Positions 17,992 through 26,911 are shown, counted from the first letter of the stretch. The stretch: 64,000 nucleotides of DNA from Bradyrhizobium lablabi (GCF_018129385.1 NZ_JAFCLN010000005.1:62001-126000); one strand, 5' to 3'. Notes: generated by a model from the letters alone, not told the origin. Numbers and translations are program-made.

Positions 17992-18066
17992 GAGCATGAT
18001 CTCCGCGCAAACGCTTCGCGTTTGTCGCGAGGGAAAACCGGTGCCCACTCTTCCGGATCATGCTCT
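17992..18066. repeat. GAGCATGATC palindromic repeat, full copy
   Basis: 75 bases opening GAGCATGATC and closing GGATCATGCTCT, with AACGCTTCGCGTTTG in the middle, in the gap between the deaminase and ABM genes. Same unit as 53916-53987 and 60754-60827 (in the other direction). Confidence 0.8.
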
Positions 18067-18997
18067 AGAAGAATTTCCAAAAGACCACGATGAAGACGAC
18101 GTAGATGGCACAGAGCAGCAGGGCACCGAGGACGTTGGCCCGGAGGACGTCGCCCTTCGGGAACATCCACCAGCCCATGCGATTGGCGACCCAGGGCACC
18201 ATGAAACCCGTCAGGAGGACGCTGAAGACATTGCCGACGAACAGGTTGAAGGCCCAGGGCATGTTCATCCTGTCCTGAAGGATCGGCGTGCCGACCCAGA
18301 CGCCCCAGATGAAGACGATGGGGTAGAGCAGCAGCAGCACGATCATGTTCATCTTCCAGATGGACAAGGGCGCTGCACCCGACTCTTCGTCGCGGAACCA
18401 CTGCTCGAAGCCGGTGCCGAGGCGCGCGTGGAATTCTTCGGTCAGCGGCTCGGCTTCCTCAATCAGCTTCCTGCGCACCGGCGATGCCAGCCAGGCGTCG
18501 AGGTTTGCCTGGTTGTCGAAACGCAGGATCGCGACGAAGTCTTCCTGGATGCCCGGCATCGGCGGCTCGAAACGGTAGCCCTGGAGGCCGGGTGCTTTGG
18601 ATTGGGCAGCAGCGATCTTGCGCTCCCAGACGCGGTACTCGCCCTCCTTGCCCGGCTTCACACGGGTGCTGACGACGACCGAGACCGGCGCGGGCTTGCG
18701 GCCGCCTTCGTCGTCCCGCACGATGTGGACGTCGTCGCGGCCGATCAGGAACGGCGCCGCGCCTTCGATGCGCGTCTGGCGCTCGGGGGAGACCAGCCAG
18801 CGTTGCGCGTCCTCCATCGTCTGGAAACGTTGCAGGATGACCCAGTCGACCTGCAACGGCGGATTGGGTGGCATCAGCCGCTGCTCGACGAAGCCCGGAA
18901 AGCCCGAGACGATGTTGCTGGTTTCGCCCTGCCAGCGGGCAAAATCCTCGGATCGCTCCGGCCGCACGCTGGTCTGGGTGACGATGCTGACGGTCAT
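18065..18997 (-). CDS. tandem ABM-domain protein with C-terminal membrane helices
   Basis: 310 residues. Two antibiotic-biosynthesis-monooxygenase-type dimeric alpha-beta barrel domains (about 1-95, beginning VSIVTQTSVRPERSEDFARW, and 103-200, beginning VSVVVSTRVKPGKEGEYRVW) precede three hydrophobic segments (NMIVLLLLYPIVFIWGVWV; AFNLFVGNVFSVLLTGFMV; VLGALLLCAIYVVFIVV). Such membrane-tethered double ABM proteins are annotated as ABM proteins with unknown substrates. Its ATG overlaps the stop of the xanthine-dehydrogenase-like gene (ATGA), so it is part of that operon. Confidence 0.85.
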   Translation of the reverse strand: MTVSIVTQTSVRPERSEDFARWQGETSNIVSGFPGFVEQRLMPPNPPLQVDWVILQRFQTMEDAQRWLVSPERQTRIEGAAPFLIGRDDVHIVRDDEGGRKPAPVSVVVSTRVKPGKEGEYRVWERKIAAAQSKAPGLQGYRFEPPMPGIQEDFVAILRFDNQANLDAWLASPVRRKLIEEAEPLTEEFHARLGTGFEQWFRDEESGAAPLSIWKMNMIVLLLLYPIVFIWGVWVGTPILQDRMNMPWAFNLFVGNVFSVLLTGFMVPWVANRMGWWMFPKGDVLRANVLGALLLCAIYVVFIVVFWKFF

Positions 18998-21708
18998 TTT
19001 GTCTTCGCGAGGTCAGCGAACAAGCGGTCCGGCGTGAACGGCAAGTCGGCGAAGCGCACGCCTGTGGCATTGGCCAGCGCATTCGACACCGCCGGCGCAA
19101 CCGGGTTGATGCCGCATTCACCCTGGGACTTTGCACCCAAAGGCCCGATCGAATCGACCGTGTCGGCAAAGAATATGTCGGTGGGCGGCGTGTCGGCGAA
19201 GGCCGGGACACGGCAGTTGCGCAGTTGCGGGTTCACCATGTGGCCCTGGTCGTGCACCATGTGCTCGACCAGGGCCCAGCCGTAACCCATGGCCACCGCG
19301 CCGTCGAGCTGGCCGCGGCATTGCATGGGGTTGATCGGCCGGCCGATGTCGGCGGCGTGCACGCTGTGCAGGATGCGGACCTCGCCGGTCACCCGGTGCA
19401 CCGCGAGCCGCACGCCCTGAACGTTGAAGGCGATCGTGCGCGGCGACAGGTAAGCGCGGCGACCGACCGTGAAACGATGGTCGACCCTGGCGCCCTCGGC
19501 GTGCAGCGCGCTGAGCATCATCCGGTTGTTGCCGCATATCACCGCATCGTTGTCGAGGCGACACTGGTCGAGCGGCGTTTTGGTGTGGCGCGAGGCGAAG
19601 TCGAGAATGTCGGCCTGCATCGCCTCGGCAGTGGCGAGCACGGCCTTGCCGGCCACGACCGTGCCGGTGCTGGCGAAGGTGCCGGTATCGTACGGTGTGC
19701 GGTCGGTGTCGGCGTTGATGAGGGCGACGTCGCCGGCGCGAACGCCGAGCACGGCGGCGGCCATCTGCTTGTGTGCCGTGCTGATGCCGTTGCCCATTTC
19801 CGATGAGCCGCAGGCCAGGTGATAGGTACCGTCGGGCAGGAGCCTCATCTCCGCGCCCGAACGGTGTTCGGTCGGCGGTCCGCATTCGAGCATGGCGAGC
19901 GCAGCTCCCACCCCCTCGAGCCAGTCGTCGCCGTCTGGCTTTCTGACCCCATTGCCCTTCTTCAGCTCGCGCTCGACGATCTCAAGACATTGGTCGATGC
20001 CGTGGCTGCCGAAGCTCGCGTCGCTCGGTTCCTTCCAGATCGACTCGACGTTGTCGCCTGGCCGCACCACGTTCTTGCGACGAATCTCGAATGGATCCAT
20101 GCCTAGGGTCTTGGCCAGCTCGTCCATGGCGCATTCCATGGCGAAGGTGGTCTGCGACGCGCCGTAGCCGCGGAAGCCGCCACCCGGGATCATGTTGGTG
20201 TAGACGACACGGCCGACGCCCTTCTTGTTCGGGCAGCGATAGGCCGAGATCGGGCTCGCCATGGCGGCGGCGAGGGTCTCGCTGGCATGGTTGCCGTAGG
20301 CGCCGGTGTTCGAGACCACCTGGACGTCGAGGGCGAGCAGGGTGCCGTCTTTCCTGGCGCCGATCTTGACCTTCGTCGTCATCTGGTGGCGCGTCGTGGC
20401 GCCGATGAACTCTTCCTCGCGCGTCCATTCCCATTTCACCGGGCGTCCCCCCAGCTTCATGCTGGCGAACAGCGGCAGATCTTCCGACACCATCTCCTGC
20501 TTGCCGCCGAAGCCGCCACCGACGCGCTCGGTGAAGACGTGGATCTGGGCTGCGGGGATGCCCATCAGGTAGGCGAGCTTGGTGCGAGCCGCGAACGGTC
20601 CCTGCGAGCTGGTACGCACATGCCAGCGGCCGTCGTCGCCCTTCCACGCGATGGAGCCGTGCGTCTCGAGATGGACGTGCTGTACGCGCGAAGTCGAGTA
20701 GGTTTTCTCATGGATGACGTCGGCTTCCTTGAAGCCCCTGGTCACGTCGCCGATCTCGCCCTGGAGGGTGCAGAAGACGTTGCCGTTGTCGGTCGCGACC
20801 TCGTTCTTGTCGTGCAGGATCGGTGCGCCAGGCTCCATGGCGGCGACGGGATCGAACACCGCGGGCAGGATTTCATACTCGACGGCGAGGGCGCGCACGC
20901 CGGCTTCGGCTGCGGCCTCGCTCTCGCCGACCACCGCCACCAGCCGCTGGCCGACGAAACGGGCGACGTTGTCCAGCAGGTAGGTATCGTCGGGGTCGAC
21001 GAGATGGTCCTCGTGCAGCGCCGTGCTGTAGAGGCGGCGTGGCACATCTTCCCAGGTGTAGACCGTGACGACGCCGGGAACGGCGAGCGCCTTGCTCTTG
21101 TCGATTTTGCTGATGCGCGCATGAGCATGCGGCGAGCGCAAGACCTTGAGGTGCAGCAGGCCTTCGATCGCGACGTCCATCGTGTAGCGCGCCTTGCCGG
21201 TCAGGATGGCGTCGGTGAAGGGATTGGGCAGGCTGGCACCCAGCGCCTCGCCGGCAACGTCATCCTCTATGTTCTTCCTGCCGTGCAGCGCATCGACGAT
21301 CGAACGATAGCCGGTGCAGCGGCAGATGTTGCCTTTGAGCGCGTGCGGCAGGTCGGCTTTGTGCGCTTCATCGAATGCGGCCGAAGCGGTCGTCATCATC
21401 ATGCCGGCCGCGCAGTAGCCGCACTGGAAGGCCTGTGCGTCGTGGAAGGCTTGCTGGATTGGATGCAACTCGCCGTCCCCAGCGAGACCCTCGATCGTGG
21501 TGATCTTCTTGCCTTCGCCCCGGAAAGCCGGGACCAGGCAGGAATGGTACGGCTTGCCATCCAGCCACACCGTGCAGGCGCCGCAGTCGCCGGCATCGCA
21601 GCCCTTCTTGACCCCGAACACTTCCAGGTCGCGCAGGAAGGTGCGCAGGCACTGGCCCGGTTTCGGCTCGGCCGAATAGAGGCGGCCATTGACCTCGTAA
21701 CTGCTCAT
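18994..21708 (-). CDS. molybdenum hydroxylase, [2Fe-2S] and molybdopterin subunits fused (xanthine/aldehyde oxidase family)
   Basis: 904 residues. Residues 1-155 form the iron-sulfur part: Cys37, Cys42, Cys45 and Cys57 (GCDAGDCGACTV) ligate the first cluster; QCGYCAAGM and ICRCTGY the second. From about 165 the catalytic part follows with GGGFGGKQ, GGGFRGYGASQ and the active-site glutamate in AKSQGECGINPVAPAV. It should hydroxylate an aldehyde or N-heterocycle. In xanthine dehydrogenases the FAD domain normally lies between these parts; here it is a separate gene just upstream (ATGA overlap). No export signal. Substrate unknown; a purine is possible given the deaminase nearby. Confidence 0.93.
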   Translation of the reverse strand: MSSYEVNGRLYSAEPKPGQCLRTFLRDLEVFGVKKGCDAGDCGACTVWLDGKPYHSCLVPAFRGEGKKITTIEGLAGDGELHPIQQAFHDAQAFQCGYCAAGMMMTTASAAFDEAHKADLPHALKGNICRCTGYRSIVDALHGRKNIEDDVAGEALGASLPNPFTDAILTGKARYTMDVAIEGLLHLKVLRSPHAHARISKIDKSKALAVPGVVTVYTWEDVPRRLYSTALHEDHLVDPDDTYLLDNVARFVGQRLVAVVGESEAAAEAGVRALAVEYEILPAVFDPVAAMEPGAPILHDKNEVATDNGNVFCTLQGEIGDVTRGFKEADVIHEKTYSTSRVQHVHLETHGSIAWKGDDGRWHVRTSSQGPFAARTKLAYLMGIPAAQIHVFTERVGGGFGGKQEMVSEDLPLFASMKLGGRPVKWEWTREEEFIGATTRHQMTTKVKIGARKDGTLLALDVQVVSNTGAYGNHASETLAAAMASPISAYRCPNKKGVGRVVYTNMIPGGGFRGYGASQTTFAMECAMDELAKTLGMDPFEIRRKNVVRPGDNVESIWKEPSDASFGSHGIDQCLEIVERELKKGNGVRKPDGDDWLEGVGAALAMLECGPPTEHRSGAEMRLLPDGTYHLACGSSEMGNGISTAHKQMAAAVLGVRAGDVALINADTDRTPYDTGTFASTGTVVAGKAVLATAEAMQADILDFASRHTKTPLDQCRLDNDAVICGNNRMMLSALHAEGARVDHRFTVGRRAYLSPRTIAFNVQGVRLAVHRVTGEVRILHSVHAADIGRPINPMQCRGQLDGAVAMGYGWALVEHMVHDQGHMVNPQLRNCRVPAFADTPPTDIFFADTVDSIGPLGAKSQGECGINPVAPAVSNALANATGVRFADLPFTPDRLFADLAKTK

Positions 21709-22517
21709 GACAGCTCCGCGCGAATCTGTTCGGCGAGGTAGTGGGTGACATGACGCTTGTACGGGGCCGAACCATGGACGTCATGGAACCAGGCGTCCGG
21801 CGGCAGGCGCTGGTCGATCGCCTGGCGCAGTTCGGCGGCCGACGGCGTCTTGGCAAAGCGCAGATGCACTGGCCGGGGCGTCGCCGCGCTGACGGTCAGC
21901 AGGAAGTCATCGCCGTTGTCGTTGACGGTGGCAACGATAAGCGCCGCCGAGCGGCCCAGGTGAGTGAGCGATATCTGACGCATGGCAAAGCGCTTCCTGA
22001 GCGCCGCGGCCGGCAGAAAGATCGACCGCAGCAGCTCGCCCTTTTGCAGGACATTGGTGTGCATGCCGGTGACGAAGTCGACCACCGGCACCTGGCGCGG
22101 CTTGCCGTTCTGCGGCCACAGGGTGCAAACGCCTTCCAGCGCGGCGGTCAACGAGATCATGGCGCCGGCCGGCAGCGACATGACGATGTTGCCGCCGACG
22201 GTCGCCGCGTTCCAGATCTTGAACGACATCAGGAAGCAGTCGATGCACCGGTTGAACAGCGGCACCGCTTTCCACTCGGCCGGTCCTTTGAAGTCGTGCA
22301 GCTCGACGATCTTGCAGGTCGCTGCGATCTCCAGGCCTTCCGCCGTCACGGTGAGCGCCGGCCAACCCAACTGCTCGAGATCGACCAGCGTGTCGGTAGC
22401 AATCTGCGGCTCGGAAAACAGCCAGGTCCCGCCCGCCAGGAACGCGTGGCCGTCGCGCCATTCGATGTCCTCGAACGATCTGGGCCGCTTCACCTCGGAA
22501 ATCGTATTGAGATTCAT
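21705..22517 (-). CDS. FAD-binding subunit of molybdenum hydroxylase
   Basis: 270 residues of the CoxM/XdhB type. The segment FLAGGTWLFSEP near residue 30 is the first FAD loop, and WNAATVGGNIVMSLPAGAM is the conserved second FAD loop (ATVGGN). The C-terminal CO_deh_flav_C domain begins near residue 165. It passes electrons from the iron-sulfur clusters of the fused partner to FAD. ATG 22517 follows GGGGAAAAGGGGCG; a longer in-frame start at 22556 is less likely. Stop and start of the two subunits overlap. Confidence 0.9.
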   Translation of the reverse strand: MNLNTISEVKRPRSFEDIEWRDGHAFLAGGTWLFSEPQIATDTLVDLEQLGWPALTVTAEGLEIAATCKIVELHDFKGPAEWKAVPLFNRCIDCFLMSFKIWNAATVGGNIVMSLPAGAMISLTAALEGVCTLWPQNGKPRQVPVVDFVTGMHTNVLQKGELLRSIFLPAAALRKRFAMRQISLTHLGRSAALIVATVNDNGDDFLLTVSAATPRPVHLRFAKTPSAAELRQAIDQRLPPDAWFHDVHGSAPYKRHVTHYLAEQIRAELS

Positions 22518-22592
22518 CGCCCCTTTTCCCCCACCTGGTGTGATGGCAGCCACCAACTGCGTCGTGGCTGCGTCACAGGGCTTCGTCGATCC

Positions 22593-23753
22593 TCACTTGA
22601 GATCGTCGAGCGACGTCGGACCGGGACCCGCCGTGATCAGGGTCGGCCACTGCTTCGAACCGAACGGCACGGCAGGCGGCAGGACGGGCTGCTTGCCGCG
22701 ACGCTGCATCTCGGAGAGGATGGTCTTGCGGCCGTCACCTCCCATCAGCTCGAAGTCCATGACCTTGTAGTTGCCGAAGAACAGCTCGCCGACCGAGCGG
22801 TCGCCGATGATGCGGGTCATCGACGTCAGCATGTCCTCGGGCGTGGTGGTGAAGCCCATCGTCTCGATCAGCATCAGCCGGTCGTTGATCGCTTCCGGCC
22901 CGAAATACTGGGCGAGCACGCTGAACAGCACGTTGTTCTGGCGCGCCACGTAGATCGTGTTCGCTGCCGCGTAGGTCTTGGCCATGTCGGGGCCGAGCAT
23001 CGCCGACCACTCGTCCATCACGCCCATCCAGTGCTTGACCTGGGTGGAGGCCGCCCAGTTGATGATCAGCTTGATGTTGGGCGCCTGTTTCTTGGCGAAG
23101 GCGAGTAGCGGATCGAGTGTGACCGCACCTTTGGCCAGGCAATCGTCCATGTAGGCGACGTTGGTGGCCAGAATCTCTTTCACCGCGGGCTTCCAGTCGG
23201 CCTGGATGTCGTTTGAGGCGTCGAGGTTGTCGAGCGCCGTCTTCATCTGCGTACGATAGGCCGCCATGGGCGCGATCCAGCGCTTGTCGGCGGGGTTGTT
23301 GACCGACGGGATGGCGACCTGACTGAGCGCCATGGTGCTGTGTCCGGTCGATTTCAGTATCTGGTAGACCTTGGGAACCTTGGGAGCATCGATCGGGGCC
23401 TGACCGGGCCTGAAAAGCATCAGCCGGCCGCCCTCGTTGGTGAACATCGCAAGGATGATCGGATGCTTGGCCAGGATATTGCGGCGATAGATGTTCGATG
23501 CCCTGTCGTAGAGCGAGAACATGCCGATATCGAGTTGCAGGACGTCGCGCGTCGCGAGGTCGGATGCCGATGACGGCGTATTGCCCGAGATGTTGGCGAG
23601 ATATCCTGGAAGGTTGGCCGGCGCCTGCGCCGATGCCGTCCCGGCGGCAAGGCCGGCCGCGAGGACTCCCGTAGCCACGTGCAACAGTCCTCTTGTCATC
23701 AGTCCTGCATTTCTGGCCCCGACAGGAGCTGTCCGTCCGTTTGCGCTGGTCAT
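22593..23753 (-). CDS. secreted protein of unknown function, first gene of the Mo-hydroxylase operon
   Basis: 386 residues with a signal peptide (RGLLHVATGVLAAGLAAGTA then SAQA cleavage-like site near residue 43). The mature part is mostly helical, with VLQLDIGMFSLYDRASNIYR and repeated NILAKHPIILAMF and MTRIIGDRSVGELFFGN. I do not recognise the family. GGGAGAG before ATG 23753 sets the start. It is 75 bases before the FAD subunit gene in the same direction, so it may supply or handle a substrate in the periplasm; that is inference. Confidence 0.75.
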   Translation of the reverse strand: MTSANGRTAPVGARNAGLMTRGLLHVATGVLAAGLAAGTASAQAPANLPGYLANISGNTPSSASDLATRDVLQLDIGMFSLYDRASNIYRRNILAKHPIILAMFTNEGGRLMLFRPGQAPIDAPKVPKVYQILKSTGHSTMALSQVAIPSVNNPADKRWIAPMAAYRTQMKTALDNLDASNDIQADWKPAVKEILATNVAYMDDCLAKGAVTLDPLLAFAKKQAPNIKLIINWAASTQVKHWMGVMDEWSAMLGPDMAKTYAAANTIYVARQNNVLFSVLAQYFGPEAINDRLMLIETMGFTTTPEDMLTSMTRIIGDRSVGELFFGNYKVMDFELMGGDGRKTILSEMQRRGKQPVLPPAVPFGSKQWPTLITAGPGPTSLDDLK

Positions 23754-24350
23754 CGAGTCTCTCCCTGGAACAGCAGCGTTAAGGTGCAAGGTCATCGCGA
23801 GCGCACCGGCTGGTGGGCGATGAGCCCGAGGTGGGAATGTATGTGACGGCCGGTTGTAAGAACGCGGCGGCGAGCAGGTGCGCCTGACAGCGAGCCCGGA
23901 GCATCAACTCGTACTGACGTTCGAACGGTTGAACCGAGGCTGGTAACGGCGACCCCATGCGAATCGAGTCGCTCTCGCGCGTGCCGATAAGGCCGAAGCC
24001 GGTGATGCCGGCGCCGTCGTACTGCGTCACTGCCCACCCCTAGCTACGATAAAACCAAATCGCGCCAACTCCGGGGAGCAGAAGTAGTGGGCGCGCGCAG
24101 ATTCGTCCAGCGGTCTCACTGAACTGCCGGCTGGTGGATTTAGCGACGGACGGTGAGCCGCCCGCGCGCAGCCAGATTATCGGCGCGACCCGGTCCTGCG
24201 CCGCGCCCGGCTCGAGCTAGCGGAAAGTGGACGTGGGCCCCACTTGCGGCGGATCGTGCTGAACGAGGTCAAACTCATCGGGCATGCCCCAGACTCGGAT
24301 ATCGGGGCGGTCGTGCTGCTGCTATCTGGTGCGAGTGGGCGGGTGCGGCG
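23754..24350. other. intergenic region without a supported gene
   Basis: About 600 bases. Reading frames at 23779-24037 on the minus strand lack ribosome binding sites and show no family resemblance. 24150-24350 has scattered GC-rich text with no repeats I recognise. It probably contains the promoter of the secreted-protein/Mo-hydroxylase operon near 23760-23850 and may hold decayed gene remains. Confidence 0.45.
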
Positions 24351-24839
24351 TTAGATAACCTTGAGAATCTCATCGACCGTATCTTCTACCGGGCCGCTTG
24401 TGTCGATCTGATGATCGGCCGATTGCCTTAGCAGCGGTTCGATGGTCGCGAGAAGTTCGCAAACCTTCTGACGTTCTTCGTCAGTTCTGCCGTAGCCGTT
24501 CGCCGAACGCGCTTCGAGCCGCTTCATAAGCGTCGCGACCGGAGCTGACAGGAGAATAATTAGATCGATCAGAGGATACAGCCGCGTCATGTTCTCAGCG
24601 CAGCCGCTGATAAAGAGCAGCGCTCGATCCTGCTTCAGCAGAAGCTTTCTGACCCGGTCTTCGCGCCAAATCCAATCCTTTCCCTCCGCCGGCGTCGGTG
24701 TGTCACTCGGTGTGGCGTCGACCCACTCGGACCATTCTGGCGTATCCAGGTCTACGGCCCGATGGCCCCGTGCGAGGAGTTCCCGAGTAACGGCGCTCTT
24801 CCCCGTTCCGGACATGCCGGTAATCAAGACACGCTTCAA
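24351..24839 (-). CDS. small P-loop kinase-like ATPase
   Basis: 162 residues. The N-terminus MKRVLITGMSGTGKSAVTRE holds the Walker A motif; LLFISGCAENMTRLYPLIDL is the Walker B strand region and LLSAPVATLMKRLEARSANG gives a lid with basic residues. The size and layout fit the AAA_18/shikimate-kinase-like nucleotide kinase group, which phosphorylates small molecules or nucleotides. Substrate unknown. It is single, with no close operon partner. Confidence 0.82.
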   Translation of the reverse strand: MKRVLITGMSGTGKSAVTRELLARGHRAVDLDTPEWSEWVDATPSDTPTPAEGKDWIWREDRVRKLLLKQDRALLFISGCAENMTRLYPLIDLIILLSAPVATLMKRLEARSANGYGRTDEERQKVCELLATIEPLLRQSADHQIDTSGPVEDTVDEILKVI

Positions 24840-25059
24840 TTTGATCCCTCATAACTTTGGCGAGTCCAGAATTCGCGCAGCGGTGCTCGCAACCGACATG
24901 TTACAGACCATGCTACGCTCTAGCGAGGAGCAACACGTCCGGCAGGTCGCCGCAGCAATATGGAGATCAGCGGCCAGAGCAGTTCAACAATGCCATGCTC
25001 GCCTTAGAGAGATTCTCTCTTAAAGAGTTTTCTGGAGGGTAGCATGTCGGCGAGCCGCC

Positions 25060-25743
25060 TCACCAGACAAACGGAACAAGGCGCCAGCGCACGCGGTTCG
25101 CATAATCGTCATAACCCTCGAGGCCGGTGCGGAGCGTTTTTTCCTCGATGCCGATCCGGATGCCGAACAGCAGGGCGAGGAGAGGGACGGCGACAAGTCC
25201 CCACCACGATCCGAGCACGAGCGATGTGCCGGCGATGTAGAACAGCGCGCCGAAATACATCGGATGGCGGACGATGGCATAAGGGCCTGTCGTGATGACC
25301 GCCTGTCCGCGATCCCTTTGTATTTTCACGACTGGCGCTGCAAAACTGTTGGTGCGCATGACCCAGTAGATGAACAAGAGCGCCGCCAGCAGGAGGCCGC
25401 ATCCTGCCAACTGCACGGCAAACGGCATTGCCGACCAGCGCCAGCGCGCCGCATCCGCCGCCATGAAGCCCATTCCTCCGAAGATGAGGAGCAGGATCGG
25501 GACGAGAATCAGCTTGTCGGCGAGCGGCTGGTCCTCTTGCACGGGCGGCTTCAGGCGCTCTCTGAGCAGCCCGGGATCGACGCGCAGCATGATTGACCCG
25601 AAAACGATGGAGAGCGCGACCATCATACCGACATAGAGCCACCCGCCGGTGTAGTCCAACGTGCCTGCGGCACCGAAGATGACTGCGCCTATGAAGCCGA
25701 ACCAGACGACCGTCTGGACGAGGAGGTTGAGAACGAGACCCAT
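25060..25743 (-). CDS. isoprenylcysteine carboxyl methyltransferase-like membrane protein
   Basis: 227 residues with about five membrane helices. The ICMT/PEMT signature appears as ITTGPYAIVRHPMYFGALFY, with the RHPMY motif that binds S-adenosylmethionine head groups, and EEKTLRTGLEGYDDYANRVR with the E-x-x-L...Y pattern near the C-terminus. In bacteria these enzymes methylate small hydrophobic molecules or lipids; the real substrate is unknown. It follows the GbsR-type regulator by 63 bases in the same direction and is likely co-regulated. Confidence 0.88.
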   Translation of the reverse strand: MGLVLNLLVQTVVWFGFIGAVIFGAAGTLDYTGGWLYVGMMVALSIVFGSIMLRVDPGLLRERLKPPVQEDQPLADKLILVPILLLIFGGMGFMAADAARWRWSAMPFAVQLAGCGLLLAALLFIYWVMRTNSFAAPVVKIQRDRGQAVITTGPYAIVRHPMYFGALFYIAGTSLVLGSWWGLVAVPLLALLFGIRIGIEEKTLRTGLEGYDDYANRVRWRLVPFVW

Positions 25744-25806
25744 TTTCTTTGCCTTTCCCGTCGAAGCTGGATTCTTCCGCGCGGCGAGTACCGGCCGCGG
25801 GATTTC

Positions 25807-26277
25807 TCATCGCGGCCGGCGACCCCGTTTCCAGCGGCGCATGGCGTCTTCCATGGCGCCGCGCATCACCCGATAGAAATCCGCCATCTCCTCAAGACGT
25901 GCGTTCACATCCCTGGACGCGACGATTCTGGTCCCGGCGCTGAACTGCTCGGCCAACGCGTCGAGCAGCCGGTTCTGTTGCTGGATCATGGCTTCGTAGT
26001 CGTCAGCCACGGCGTAAAGCGCACGCTTCGTTCCCGGTTCGCTATGGCGCCGCGCCAGCGTGTAGCTCTCCAGCAGCCGAGCCGCCACGCTGGCGCTGCT
26101 CTTGCTGATGCCGAGTTCCTCGGTGATCTCGTCGAGGCTGACGGGGCGGGGGCGGAGCAGCAGATGCCCGTAGAGCCGGGCGGCGACGGGCGGCACGCCC
26201 CAGGGCGTCAGCAGCCGGGCCACGTCTTCTGCGAAGCGCCGCTCGTTCTTGCCTGGCTTGTTTGACATATTCGACAT
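25807..26277 (-). CDS. GbsR/MarR-family transcriptional regulator
   Basis: 156 residues with a winged helix: LLTPWGVPPVAARLYGHLLL, then EITEELGISKSSASVAARLL as helix-turn-helix and YTLARRHSEPGTKRALYAVA as wing. The C-terminal helices (LLDALAEQFSAGTRIVASRD) should form the dimer interface. The family includes the choline sensor GbsR. ATG 26277 lies inside a near-palindromic region that also serves the divergent gene at 26335, so autoregulation is likely. An ATG six codons further left frames is less likely as the first MSN repeat begins here. Confidence 0.88.
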   Translation of the reverse strand: MSNMSNKPGKNERRFAEDVARLLTPWGVPPVAARLYGHLLLRPRPVSLDEITEELGISKSSASVAARLLESYTLARRHSEPGTKRALYAVADDYEAMIQQQNRLLDALAEQFSAGTRIVASRDVNARLEEMADFYRVMRGAMEDAMRRWKRGRRPR

Positions 26278-26300
26278 ATCCCGAATATACTGAAGGATAG
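26262..26300. promoter_or_regulatory. probable operator between GbsR-type gene and divergent gene
   Basis: GACATATTCGACATATCCCG is followed by AATATAC: the direct pair GACATATtCGACATAT and the inverted pair ATTCG/CGAAT overlap the start of the regulator and lie before the divergent small membrane gene. The position fits an autoregulatory site; the protein-DNA match is inferred. Confidence 0.45.
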
Positions 26301-26334
26301 GCTGGTGGACAAGCCCCGCGCTCGGGAGGAGGCC

Positions 26335-26622
26335 ATGCTTCCCTATCTTGTTGCCGCGATCATCGTTGTCGGACTGCCGACCATCTACGCCGCGGTGCGA
26401 TATCGCGAGTACCGCAAGTTCCTGGCCGGCGCGTTCTTCGTCAGCAGCGGGATGCAATTCTACTTCTACCTGGCTGATATCCCGATCCCGCTGATGTGGA
26501 CCGGCGCCGTCCAGTCGCCCGACCTCAGCGCCGTGCGCGGCACGATCCACTTCGCGCTCTTTGTTGTCTGTCTGTATTTCGGCTGGTTCTTCCGCCGCCG
26601 CGCGGATCAGCCGGAGGCGTAG
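26335..26622 (+). CDS. small three-helix membrane protein divergent from GbsR-type gene
   Basis: 95 residues with three hydrophobic segments: LPYLVAAIIVVGLPTIYAAV, KFLAGAFFVSSGMQFYFYLA and TIHFALFVVCLYFGWFF, ending in RRRADQPEA. GGAGGAGG immediately before ATG 26335 is strong; an upstream in-frame start at 26305 is not needed. Function unknown; likely under control of the regulator on the other strand. Confidence 0.75.
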   Translation: MLPYLVAAIIVVGLPTIYAAVRYREYRKFLAGAFFVSSGMQFYFYLADIPIPLMWTGAVQSPDLSAVRGTIHFALFVVCLYFGWFFRRRADQPEA

Positions 26623-26690
26623 CCCGCCGCATCTTCTTGACGGTAACGCTCGTCGTGGTGGGTTTGCGCTCGCTAACCCGCTCTACGGCC

Positions 26691-26911
26691 CTGGCAGGCT
26701 TTGCCGTTCTGCTGCCGGTAAAGACAGACGTATGGATACGTCGTCGGCCTGCTCGCCGTGACCTCGACCGACGGTATGACGGCGGATTTCTATCCGTTCG
26801 ACATGAGTTTTCTCGGCGCGACGGCAACGCGGATCATCAACGAGGTGAAGGTCGTGAACCGGGTGGTGTATGACCTGACGAGCAGCCGCCGGGGACGATT
26901 GAGTGGGAGTA
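26691..26911 (+). pseudogene. decayed 3' end of a second guaA
   Basis: About 220 bases align with the last 243 bases of guaA (13761-14003): TTCTATCCGTTCGACATGAG is shared exactly, and the fragment ends in the same sequence up to the stop region. It has a deletion of roughly 22 bases near 26732, a one-base loss near 26884 and scattered changes, so it cannot encode a protein. Its divergence from the intact copy suggests it came with, or was left by, an island inserted at guaA, not a recent duplication. Confidence 0.88.
26885..26910. repeat. putative att site core (right copy)
   Basis: 26 bases identical to 13976-14001 at the end of the intact guaA. The next bases differ (AGGG versus GAGGGG). 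See the left copy for the interpretation. Confidence 0.7.

Noticed and set aside
17141..19285. 714-codon plus-strand frame
   Set aside because: Shadow of the deaminase, ABM and Mo-hydroxylase genes; low-complexity His/Arg/Asp text.
23779..24037. Two short minus-strand ORFs upstream of the secreted-protein gene
   Set aside because: No ribosome binding site, Arg/His-rich text in one frame and no recognisable domain in the other.
14004..26690. Integrase or transposase of the guaA island
   Set aside because: None of the frames shows tyrosine or serine recombinase motifs; if present once, it has been lost.
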